A stretch of 64,000 nt of DNA from Calliopum simillimum (Eukaryota > Arthropoda > Insecta > Diptera > Lauxaniidae). Numbering within the stretch: the first letter of the stretch is position 1; each line of letters opens with the position of its first letter. This document shows, piece after piece, positions 50,177 to 61,300 of the stretch. Position numbers and translations under genes: made by a program. Location of the stretch: NCBI GenBank assembly GCA_951812925.1, contig OX638368.1, positions 121,419,309-121,483,308 on the forward strand. Direction: 5' to 3'. The notes beneath the pieces were generated by a model. It had not been told where the DNA came from, did no database searches, and was given only the letters and a program-made list of their open reading frames with translations.

Positions 50177-50597
50177 AATATCTCTCGTTCACTTTTACAA
50201 AAAGAGGGAACATGCTCTTGGGACTTGTTTTAAATAAAATACATAATCAGCTTAAACGTAAACAAATAAAAAAATAGTCTTTATTTAAATGAAATTATTG
50301 CATTTCAATAAATTTTGGAAGCCAAGTAGTTTTTTAGATATAAATATTTTAAATCATTTTTGCTATGCATTAGTTACTAATAAAGTAAGAAGTACTTTTG
50401 ATGGAAGAAAAATATATTTAACATTACAATCACTGTTTGTATTGTTGTAGTTAAGAATAAACATTACGTATTAAACAAAAAATTAAACTAAAAATAAGGG
50501 AATACAAATAAAATAATAGAAAACAATGAATATTTTAAATGCGAGTTCCAATGTTTTAAGCAGATAATAAATACTTTGATGAGCAAAAGGTTTAAAT

Positions 50598-53216
50598 TTA
50601 AGATTGATCCTGTGGACGCGTCATACGTTTGGCACCACGATTAGGCGGACCTTTTGGCTTAGCAAATGCTGGTCGATGTAGAATTTTCTTTGGGTGTAAT
50701 TCATCTTGTAGATATGCTTCTGTTAATTCGGATCCACTATCGATTTCAAGCTATGTAAAAAAACACATACAATTCATACAATTCATTTTGAAATTTAATT
50801 TTAAGCCCTCACAATTTAAGAATTTAATAAGACAAGCAATTTTTTACATAATTGTTTGCATTTCAATGTCTCTCACGATGGATATCATTGTCAGAGGTAT
50901 TTTTGTCTACCAATATATCGCGACCTTAGAACAACAGGGTTCTAACTGACATTTTTTGTGAAATTGAGTTATATATTGTTTCGTACTAAATAGACCACGC
51001 TCTTCCGATTACCGCTACTCGAATATTTCTATCTCGCATGGTTTCTGAGATAATTAATGAAATTGAGATGCACAAGGTTCTATTTACACATATTCAAATT
51101 AAAATTAATTTCACAAAGTTCTAACTGACAGATAGAACTTTGTGTTTCTGTAAGAGTGCTGCCAAATTAGAAAAAATCATGTAATTTTGTTAAACAAGCC
51201 CCGATTTGAGCCGACATGGCTCATTTTGTTAGTAATTGGACTTAGAAAAACCCAACATTTAAGATTTATACAGTTTTTGAAAAAAGGTCGAAAAACGGTT
51301 TTGGAAAATTGAAGAAATCGAATCGAAGATAGTCATTTTCGATAAAGTTGCCAACGTTGAATCTGAATCTGGCATCAGAGTTGCTATATCTTATATGGTT
51401 TCAGAGATATCCTATCATAAATGTTAAAAAAAGATCAAAAACACGATTTTTGAGGTTGTTTAGAAGACGCACCAAATTGTTTTTCTCTTTTCTATTGAAT
51501 GAAACATTAAGTTCTTTTCTTCTTCTTCACAATGGGATGCAAACTGGCCTCGTGTGATTTTTATTTAAAAAGTTATACTCGATTTAAATGATACATGAAA
51601 GTATGTTAATTTTTCGAAAACCGTTTTTCGACCATTTTTCAAAAACTGCATAAATCTTAAAAGTTGATTTTTTCTAAGTCCAATTACTTACAAAATGAGC
51701 AATGTTGGCTCAAAATCGGGGCTTGTTTAACAAAATTACATGATTTTTTCTAATTTGCCTGCTCTCTTACAGAAACACAAAGTTCTATCTGAAAAAAAAA
51801 ATAAAAAATCTTACAGAAACACAAAGTTTTATCTGGCAGTTAGAACTTTGTTTCCCAATTTCAATTGCCTTATCGTTTAGTAACAAAGTTCTATCGATTT
51901 TTTTAACTTAAATTCATTATTAACTAGGCAACGTATTTTAATTATTTTAGTATCAATGAAATCCTCGCGACAATCAAATGCTTGTAATATAAATAACATT
52001 GTGAATAAAATCAATTTATAAAAGTCATAGGGCACGAAATATTCAAACATAGATTTCTCGAAAGTGATGTGAGTGTAGATAGAACCCTGTTGTACTAAGG
52101 TCGCGATATCTTGTCTAAATTAAAACTTACTTTCTTAACAATCATTGTCAGAGGTATTTTTGTCTACCATTTGAATTAAAATATATCTTGTCTGAATAAA
52201 AACTTACTTTCTTGACAATCTCCACTCCCAAAGACTGTAGATTTTCTAAAAATGGTGCTTTACAACTCGAATACATCATGCGCTCTCGCACTGAACACGA
52301 ATATCCTGGCATTGAGTATATGAAAATAAATGATTCCTGGTAATCGCCTTCATGAGTATGTTTAAATAAATACAAATGATATCTTGCATGATCTTCCGGC
52401 ACCTCTTTAGGCAATTCCACTAATGACACCACTGCAGCCTTTACTATGTGAATTTTCTCCTCCTCCAAATCTATACGAAATTGCAAATAATCATAAGTGC
52501 CACGTAGTAAATCTTGTATGGCAGCCGCTGCAGCATCAGTCATTGGACATGAAATACCACCCAATGTCTGATGTCGCGTATCTGTATTAATATCAGTATT
52601 CACTTCAGTTTTCTTTAATTCAGCAAGTTCTTCTTCACGTGTCGTCAGAGGTGCCGGTGCGGAAAATGCTTTTTTATTATTGTAATAACCAACTAGCGTC
52701 GTCTCTTGCAGCGAGGTGGCGTGTAGTTCTTCCGTGATATGTGCTGATCCGAATTCAGTTTTTAATGTTGCTTTCGTTGAAGCATAAACCATTTTCTGTC
52801 GAATTGTTGCACCATCCGGTACCCAACTAATTAGCAGCCAAGCGTAACCGAGTGACGTTTTTGCATCTAGCCGATAGAGTATGTAACATGGTACATCGGC
52901 CTCAATTAGTGGAGCAATTAATTTGTCATAATCTTTTTCCCAGTCTTTTTTTGCTTCGGCTGTTCCGGTGCAACAGAGTTCCTCTGCAATAAGAAAACAT
53001 TGAGATACTGCATTTCAAAATCATTTCTTTTCACCTCGTGGCACTTACCATTTTCAATTGATACCTTAACCACTCGAAATTTACCATTTTTACTTTTTCC
53101 AAATACTTTTGCCAACTTTTCATTCGCTGCATAAAAAAAAATGTATGTATGCAATGTCGAAGAAGTTCTATTTTAATTTTCTTTGATTACCTTTTATTCC
53201 TGTTTGGTGGGACATA
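50598..53216 (-). CDS. twf: Twinfilin, actin monomer-binding and capping protein
   Basis: A cytoplasmic regulator of actin turnover that binds ADP-actin monomers and caps barbed ends. Four exons read on the minus strand: 53216-53192, 53126-53049, 52983-52208 and 50750-50598. Together they give 343 residues, the length I know for Drosophila twinfilin. It starts MSHQTGIKANEKLAKVFGKS. The first ADF-homology domain covers about residues 4-138 (KKDWEKDYDKLIAPLIEADV; PCYILYRLDAKTSLGYAWLL; IRQKMVYASTKATLKTEFGS). A linker follows with APAPLTTREEELAELKKTEV. The second ADF domain covers about 175-313 (YDYLQFRIDLEEEKIHIVKA; PEDHARYHLYLFKHTHEGDY; SCSVRERMMYSSCKAPFLEN). The tail KPKGPPNRGAKRMTRPQ is the basic capping-protein/phosphoinositide-binding end. 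Introns 1 and 2 are short. Intron 3 is 1457 bp and contains a foldback element and a duplicated copy of its own splice donor. All three junctions keep the frame. Confidence 0.96.
50882..52171. mobile_element. Foldback element inside twinfilin intron 3, with flanking direct repeats
   Basis: TATCGCGACCTTAGAACAAC then AGGGTTCTA at 50916 is mirrored at 52083-52111. Inner pairs include ACAAAGTTCTAACTGACAGA/its inverse near 51830, CAAGCCCCGATTTGAGCC/GGCTCAAAATCGGGGCTTG and TGAAAAAAGGTCGAAAAACG/its inverse. The direct repeat ATCATTGTCAGAGGTATTTT followed by TGTCTACCA lies on both sides (50884-50912 and 52141-52169). The right copy is about 30 bp away from the inverted end, so this is not a simple target duplication. 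The internal sequence is shared with 11604-12055. Confidence 0.8.
52111..52220 (-). repeat. Duplicated splice-donor segment at twinfilin exon 3
   Basis: On the minus strand GATTGTCAAGAAAGTAAGTT (the true exon 3 end and donor, 52219-52200) is repeated about 75 bp downstream as GATTGTTAAGAAAGTAAGTT (52144-52125). Both are followed by TTATTC/TAATTT AGACAAGATAT. Use of the downstream copy would read through to a TGA at 52148-52150, so only the first donor gives a full protein. Confidence 0.75.
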
Positions 53217-53370
53217 TTTTTTTTTTTTTAATTTTTTTACACAGATAAACAACCAAATCCAAATTGACCAAATATAGCTGGATTTTTCACGAAAAAATTA
53301 AAGAAAAATGTATTACTCACTTAGCAAATTCATAAATATGATAACAAAATTTGACGTTTGACATTAACGG

Positions 53371-54153
53371 TATACACACTATCAAATTTTGTCGATTTTA
53401 ATTTGATGAGCTCGAATTTGTTTGGCATCACTAATTTTGAGCTTTGAGTGTACACCATCAAATCACTCTTCAAATTTCAGTTTTGCTTAGTACGCCTATG
53501 AAGTATCATTGCAATAGCGGGTGAAATCTGGCTATGCAAATTGAAGCGTCTATAAAAAATAAGGAACCTAATTATTAAAATGTAGTGGAAATACCATAAA
53601 TTAAATCTTATTTGCAGAAATAAATTATTCCATCCATTGAAAAAAAAACTAAAATTTATTTTCTTACTATCTTACAAAAAAATATACTTTTGTACATAAA
53701 ATTCTTCAGTAGCTGCATCTTAAATTACACATATATATCCAAATCGGCTAGAAAGATATTCAATAATTAAATTAAATTATTTGAGCTTTCTTTCAATCCC
53801 AACCTTAGTTAAAATAATGAAAACAACCCTTACAATATAAAAAAAAATCATATTCCTCTTTACTTTCATCATCCGAGCGACGTGCACACGTTGAAATCTT
53901 GTTTTGAAATGAAAATACGCGTACAGATAAATGTATTACCGTTCACATTTTCAAATAACTCATCAAATCAGCGAAAAGTCAAAATTTTTGATTTTCTTCA
54001 AAGTTTTTGACAAATTATTTGAAAAAGCGTTCTCAGTTCTCACTATCAAAAACTCATCAAATCCATACAAATTATTTTTGACGGCAAAATTGGGTGATGC
54101 CAAACAAATTCGAACTCATCAAATTGATTTTGGCAATTTGATAATGTGTACAC
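53371..54153. mobile_element. Possible DNA element with 62 bp terminal inverted repeats upstream of twinfilin
   Basis: The segment 53371-53432 (TATACACACTATCAAATTTT ... TTTGGCATCAC) is an imperfect inverse of 54091-54153 (GTGATGCCAAACAAATTCGA ... AATGTGTACACC). TCATCAAAT words recur between them. No transposase is seen in the 660 bp interior, which also contains an open frame at 53931-54239 that I do not regard as a gene. Confidence 0.5.
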
Positions 54154-54475
54154 CCCGATTTGCACGAACTAGTCTCCAAAATGCAATTCACAATAGAATA
54201 ATAAAACTTATTTTGCAATCTATTTCTGTGGACTTTTGACAAAAAAAACTTAACACCACATTCACACTCGCGGTTAACCAGTTGATGTAAGAAAATTAAC
54301 TATAACAGTTAGTTTGAAGTTAACCAAATCCCAACACTTTTTTCACTTATATTTTTGCATAATTCATAATTTAAATTTTTTTTAAAACAATTCAGACGAA
54401 TACATTTTTCATTTTCATTTTCTGAGAAATAAGTACAACAACAACAAAAACAAATGCCGCTCGAACCTACTTTCG

Positions 54476-54653
54476 GAGATATAGCCAGCGGAAGATCAGG
54501 ATATATCTTTTATAAAAACCGGTATAAGTTGAGAACCCCTGGATGAATTTTAAAAGTATTGATTGAGATATAGCCAGCGGAAGATCAGGATATATCTTTT
54601 ATAAAAACCGGTATAAGTTGAGAACCCCTGGATGAATTTTAAAAGTATTGATG
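54476..54653. repeat. Two-copy tandem repeat, 89 bp period
   Basis: The segment starting GAGATATAGCCAGCGGAAGA and ending TTTTAAAAGTATTGAT occurs twice in direct succession (54476-54564 and 54565-54653) and appears identical except for the last bases. This points to a recent duplication. Confidence 0.92.
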
Positions 54654-54659
54654 TCATAT

Positions 54660-55336
54660 GAAAGGTATTTTACCGAACTATATAATTGCTGTAAAAAAAT
54701 TTTCAATTTGAGTGATAATTTTAGAGATATGATAATTTTTCAAGAATTCACCCCATTTTTTTCCCCAAAAAACCGTTATTTTTGCCTAAAAATGTGTTGT
54801 TAATCTATAATTTTAATAACTAAATTAAGAAGCCCAATTGATTTCCTTTCATTTGATATGCAACATGTATCTGAAATTGCATCATTAATAAATTTTTATA
54901 GAAAAAAACAAAAATGGACCAAATCAATTTTCTTGAAATTAGGAATATAAACAACAACAATGCCAGAACAGATAACAACAATAACTTTACTACTACTGCA
55001 GCAACAACAAAGGGAACCAGCTACTTATTATTTTAAAAAAATTAAAAATTTGTATTCGTGCGGTTCGCGGTCTTTTGTACACGTAATTATCGTGCTTAGA
55101 ATATCGCACTCAGACGTCAACGTCTGGCAACACTTTGACTTGCACTAAATGAATGTCAAAAATTTTTTCGTCTTTCTATATTTTGTGATTACTAACTTCG
55201 GATGTTTTAACTAAGTGCTGTCATGGCCTAAGTTTTTCGTTTTTTCGCAGAAAACATTTTGGATATCTTATCAAACGAAGTAAAAAAATCAACAAATTCC
55301 AATTAACAATAAGTTGCAACAAGTTATTATATAAAA
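54660..55336 (+). other. Auxilin upstream region
   Basis: No coding sequence. CAACAACAACAATGCCAG and ACTACTGCAGCAACAACAAA lie near 54953-55010. ACTCAGACGTCAACGTCTGG near 55109 contains an imperfect palindrome GACGTCAACGTC. The auxilin leader presumably begins after this, and A-rich leader sequence reaches the ATG at 55337. Confidence 0.35.
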
Positions 55337-58300
55337 ATGAGTGAATTTTTTAAATCTGCGATGGGCTATTTCAACGCTGCTCCGAACGGAAGTGGAGTTG
55401 CTGGCAGTAGTGGAGCCCCGACTGGGGGCTACGCAACAGACAATGATTTTTGTGGACAAATAGTGGAAATTAACGGAAACAAATTACGTGTTAAAAGAGT
55501 TATTGCAGAAGGTGAGTAAACCTAATGGATAAGATCGGACAGAACATTTAATAAATGAAGTGAATATATGGTGTAAATGTTATGTTAGTGTGAAAAAAAT
55601 TATGAAAAATCAATAGAGAAAAAGTTGGCTTAGAACACTAACGACGGCAGTGATGCGTAAAGTGGGTGTTAAGTCAGCTGTTAACATTGATTGATTCCTG
55701 CTTTCGTCCACAACATCAACAATTTCTGTAATCACATTATTTAAGCGTCCAAAGAAAATGTTTTTATCTTCTATGTATGTTCTATCAGTTGTTAACATTC
55801 ATTTTACTTTGTTTAAATTGCTATCTTTAAAGAAAAAATTAGCTTGTATTTTCCTAAATAAAATTTACCATTTGTATGCACATATATCTGCGCTATTAAA
55901 TGCCCCTTTTTATACGCTTATCATTGTTCTCTGTGTTTTTCTGATTGTTATTCTTTTTTTTTTAGGTGGCTTCGCATTCGTTTATGTGGCGCAAGATATA
56001 CAAACTGGCAAGGAGTACGCCCTCAAAAGACTCTTTGGAGCCGATAAACAGGCATGTAATGCAATTATAAATGAAATTAATTTGCATAAGCAGTTGTCTG
56101 GTCATCCGAATATTGTTGCATTCATTGGTGCATCGTTTATTGATAAAACAGCAGGTCCGCAGCAACGTGCTGAATATCTGTTGCTAACAGAATTGTGCAA
56201 AGGTTTGTGAAAACAAATTCATTGAACACAAATGTTTTGAAGCAAAGTGTTTAATAATGAGAGTTTGCAATTTTTCAGGTGGCTCATTGATTGATTGCTT
56301 AAGCGACAAACTGGAGCCTGCATTAGTTCTACGCATTTTCTATCAGGCAGCACGCGCTGTTTCTCATTTGCACGCTCAGTCACCAGCTATAACACACCGT
56401 GATATAAAGGTTTATTTATATATTTTTTTATATTAGAGTAAAACCAAAAAAAAAAAAAACATTTATTATGACTCTAAAACAACCAAACCAAAGGAAGTAG
56501 CTTACATGTGAATTTGGATCGCTGAATCTAATTTACCATTTACCAAAAAAAAATTAAAAGTACCCTGCTTTTATTATAAAATGTTCCTTTTTAAAATATC
56601 CGATATGGTGGAGAAATACACATGTAGGTATTTCATATGTATCTGTATGTATTTTTATAAATTTTGCTCGTTTCAGTCTATTATTTAAACTATTTCAGAA
56701 TGTGGATTCGTTCCATCTTATTATAATAACAATTTAAAAAATTTTATTTTGCTCATACGGCGCACTTTAGACAGTTTCAATTCTATGTATCATTACAAAA
56801 TTTTATTATTGTAAAATTTCCTTATATGGGGCGGAAAGATTATAACGAAATTTCACCAATACCTATGGGTTAAAACTTATAAATTTTTTTATATCCTAGA
56901 TCGAAAATTTCCTTATTGGCAATGATAAACAACTAAAGTTATGCGATTTTGGTTCAGCAACAAAAGAGACAATTGCACCTACAATAGATTGGAGTGCACA
57001 ACAACGAAATTTATTAGAGGATAAGGTAAGGAAATTAACCCCAGTAGCTAAGCTATTTAACATTTTTTTTTTTAAATCATTACGTCTGTAAAAATAAACT
57101 TTCACGAAGACATTTCTTTTAATAGTCCAATTTTAAAATATTCAATTAAAACAAATTTAATTTAGAATCAATAGTACAATCATTTGGGAGAATAAAATGA
57201 CGTTACCTGGAAAGTTTTGCGGGATTTTTGCAAATGAGTTATTTTATGGATTTCGATGCGCTCTTTCAGAATTTCAACTTTGCTACCTCGAATCGTGTTC
57301 GTTTTTTACAAATATCTCTTGAACGGTTACATATAGAGAAAAATATTGTGGGGCAATATTGTAGCTTATAAAATTTTCTATGAAAATCACTCCTTAACTG
57401 TTTCCGTACGACTTATAACTCGGGAGATATCCTAATTCAAAATTTGAAAAAAATTAGTGAATTGTGCATGCCGCTTATGAGTAGGCACAGTGATGTGTCG
57501 AGCTTAAAATTACGATAATTCATGAACGGTGAGTCACACGTTCAAAGCAAAAATACTTATTTATAGGAAATTACTTCCACTATCAGCTGCATTTTATTTT
57601 TTTTTTCACATGACCTATAGTTTAGGAGAAATTTTTTCAACAAACCTAAAACTTAGAAAAAAAACATTTTTTCAAAATAGCTCCAAAACGGTTCGTCCTA
57701 GAAAAAAAATTCTTCACGTTCAAACGTTCAATTTCTTATAAGGGTCTCTCCGAACTGTTTTTTCGTCAGACTTACCCTTCATGAGATATCGCGACTTGAA
57801 AATCATTCAAAATTGAACATAGTATGAAGCATAGTACAATGTTCAATTTTGAATAATTTTCAAGACGCGTTATCTCATGAACGGTAAGTCGGACGAAAAA
57901 ACAGTTCGGAGAGACCCCTAACGGGAATTGAACGTTCTACAAAATGCATAGAAATTTTTTTTTTGTAGGACGAACCGTTTTGGAGCTACTTTGAAAAAAC
58001 GGTTTATTTCTAAATTTTGGGATTGTTGATAAAATATCTCGTAAACTATAGGTCATGTGAAAAAAAAAATAGAATGAAGCTTAAACTGACGGTAATTCCC
58101 TATCAATAGGTGTTTTTACTTTGAACGTGTGACTCACCGTTCATGAATTATCATAATTTTAAGCTCAACACATCACTGTGCCTACTCATAAGCGGCATGC
58201 ACAATTCACTAATTTTTTTCAAATTTTGAATTAGGATATCTCCTGAGTTATATGTCGTACGGAAACAGTTAAGGAGTGATTTTTATAGAAAATTTTATAA

Positions 58301-61300
58301 GCTACAATATTGCGCCACAATATGTTTCTCTATATGTAACCGTTCAAGAGATATTTGTAAAAAACTGATTTTGGACGCCATTTTTCCAATATGGCGGCGC
58401 GAGCGAACACGACTCGAGGTAGCAAAGTTGAAATTCTGAAAGAGCGCATCGAAATCTATAAAATAACTCATTTGCAAAAATCCCGCAAAACTTTCCAGGT
58501 AAAACTACCAAATGACTGTACTACAAATGTAATGCTATTGATGTGAAAATTACAACAAAGAACTAAACACGACATAAAAAAAATAAATCAAAAGCAAAGC
58601 AAATAAAATGGATAATGCCAAAACCTACGCATAAACAAAACCATCGCGCCTGTAATTGTAAATAAACAATTATTTAAAAACAAAAAACTATTTAAAATAC
58701 TAGCCCAGGATAATAAGACGACAAAAGAGCTGCTGTGCGAAAAAATTCTAAGTGCATTTTTTTCACCGGAATTATATTTATTTATGCATGGTTAATAATG
58801 TGTAAAAAGTCCATTGAAGTCCATTGCGCGCATAAAAAGTTATTCAGGCTCAAAAGTCGCTAAAATCAGTTTTTATATATAGTTTAGGAGATATCCCAAT
58901 TTAAAAAGTTTTTATATGTAAATGCTACGTATAAGTTCATATTAAAATATCTTACTTTTAAAATAGCGAATACTCTTTAACGAGGAGTCGTACAAAAAAA
59001 ATTAAAAAACCGTTCAAAAGATAATTGGATTCTGTATACACCGTTTTAAATTTTTTTTGGAGTGACTCATGGTCCAAGAGATATTCTTCAAAAACCGTTA
59101 AGGTTTCGAAAATACTGGTTTTTGAAGTATTTTCGAAACCTTAACGGTTTTTGAAGGATATCTCTGAAAGGGTAAGTCATACGATAAAAAGCAATAGCAT
59201 CAATTTTGTAGAGAATCACAAGATCTACAAAAAAATAAGCCATATGTGTACACATTGAAGCAACCGTTTAGAAGTTATTCAATAAAAACCGGTTTTTTTG
59301 CCATTTAAAGGTTTTTTTCTGTGTTACAAAATTGTGGAGAAAAATTTTTCTGTAAAAGTTTGCGTTAGCGAGATATTTGCAAAAAACTGAGTTTAGCGAC
59401 CTTTGAGCCTGAATAACTTTTTATGCGCACGATGGACTTCAATGGACTTTTTACACATTATTTACCATGCATAAATAAATATAATTCCGGTGAAAAAGTT
59501 CACTTAAAAATAATAGGGGTGAATCATTTTTTTTTTTTTTTAGTGGAATAAGTCCATTCAAGCTGAGATTTTGTTAGAAATTAGTAAATTTGCGCTTTGT
59601 TTTCACGGAAAGTTTTCTTGATGGTGTATAACTGAAAAACATCTAAAATATTGGCAAAGCTCCAAAAATATTGGTGAAAGTCCAAAAATATCGAAAATTT
59701 ATAAAATATCGGTAAAAGTTGAAAAAATATCGAAAAACATCTAAAATGTCGGTAAAAGCCTAAAAGTATCGAAAAAAAATGAAATACATCAAAGAAATCA
59801 ATAAAATCCAAGTGTATCGAAAAACATCTAAAATATTGTGAAAATTCCAAAACTTTCGAAAAATATTTATAGTATAGGTAAAATACCAAAAGTATCGAAT
59901 ACAACTAAAATATCAGTAAAAGTCCAAAAATATCGAAAAACATCTAAAACATTGGTAAAAGTATAGAAAAATATTGAAATAAATGAAAGAAATCGATAAA
60001 AACACCAAACTTTGTGTGAAAAACATTAAAATGGCAAACGAATCTAGGGTTTGTTTTATGTAAGCAATTTCATACAATCCGATTCAGAAATATAAATTTT
60101 TAAAAAACTGAAGAAGCTGCAAAAACGACATATGTAATTAGTTTTTTTTAAATGCTCATAACTTCGCCAATAGTTGGCCAAATCGTGTAATTGTGTTTTT
60201 AAAAGTTCTGTTATTTTTTAAGGAAGTTTTTGAAAAAAAAAAAAACAAAAAATTTTTTTAAATAATTTTTTTATTAAATTTTCAACTTTTAAAACTAAAT
60301 TGCCATTTTTATCAATGATTATACTCCTCGATTTTTTTAAAAAAGTTTTGGAAAAAACTTTAATGTATTTTACAAATTTTAAGACTATTTTTAGAATGGG
60401 CAAACGATGGCATCTATTTTTTTAAAAAATTTTTAACTAACGAAAAAGTAAGTGAAAGAGCACTTAAATATTCCTCGTAGCCGGGAGAGGGTAAAAATGT
60501 TCACCGACCCCCATTAATTTTTCCTCTCCAACATTTTCCTTAAACATACTACCTCATTTTTTCCAATCCTTAAGGAGGCTCCCCTAGAAAAATTTTATAA
60601 AAATATCAAAAAAAACTCTTCATTGCCTGGAGAAGAAAAAAATGTTCACAGACCCCCATTAATTTTTTTCTCCAACATTTTTATTTAATTAAGATATAAA
60701 TATCAATTTTGTATGGGAGAATAGTATTTTTGAAAAATGTTGGAAAGAAAAAATTAATGGGGGTCGGTGAACATTTTTTTCGCCTCCCGGCCATAAGAAA
60801 TTTTTTTGATATTTTAATCAAAATTTTGTGTGGGAGCCTCCTTAAGGAGTAGAAAAAATGGGGTAGTATGTTTGAAAGAAATATTGGAGAGGAAAATTTA
60901 GTGGGGGTCGGTGAACAATCTAACCCTCATCCGGCAACGAATAATATTTAAGTGCTCGTTCACTCACATTTTTGTTAATTAAAAAATTTAAAAAAAAAAA
61001 AATAGATCCATTGTTTGTCCATTCTAAAATAAGTCTTAAAACTTGTTTAAAAATCGAAGAGTATAATCTCTGATAAAAATAGCAATTTGGTCTTGAAAGT
61101 TCAAAACTTTTTATAAAAAAACCATTTAAAAAAATTATTTGAATTTTTAATAAAAATTTTCTAAAAAAAATAAAACTTTTTAAAAAACAATCTCATGATT
61201 TGGCGGACTATTGGCGGAGTGCTAGTCTCAAATAGTTCTGTAAGAAAAAAAAGGTAAAAAAAATCGGAGATGCAAAAGCCAAATGCTATCCGGTTACGTA

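Noticed and set aside
59581..59904. 107-residue Phe/Tyr-rich open frame on the minus strand
   Set aside because: It is produced by the minisatellite unit and lies in an intron of auxilin.
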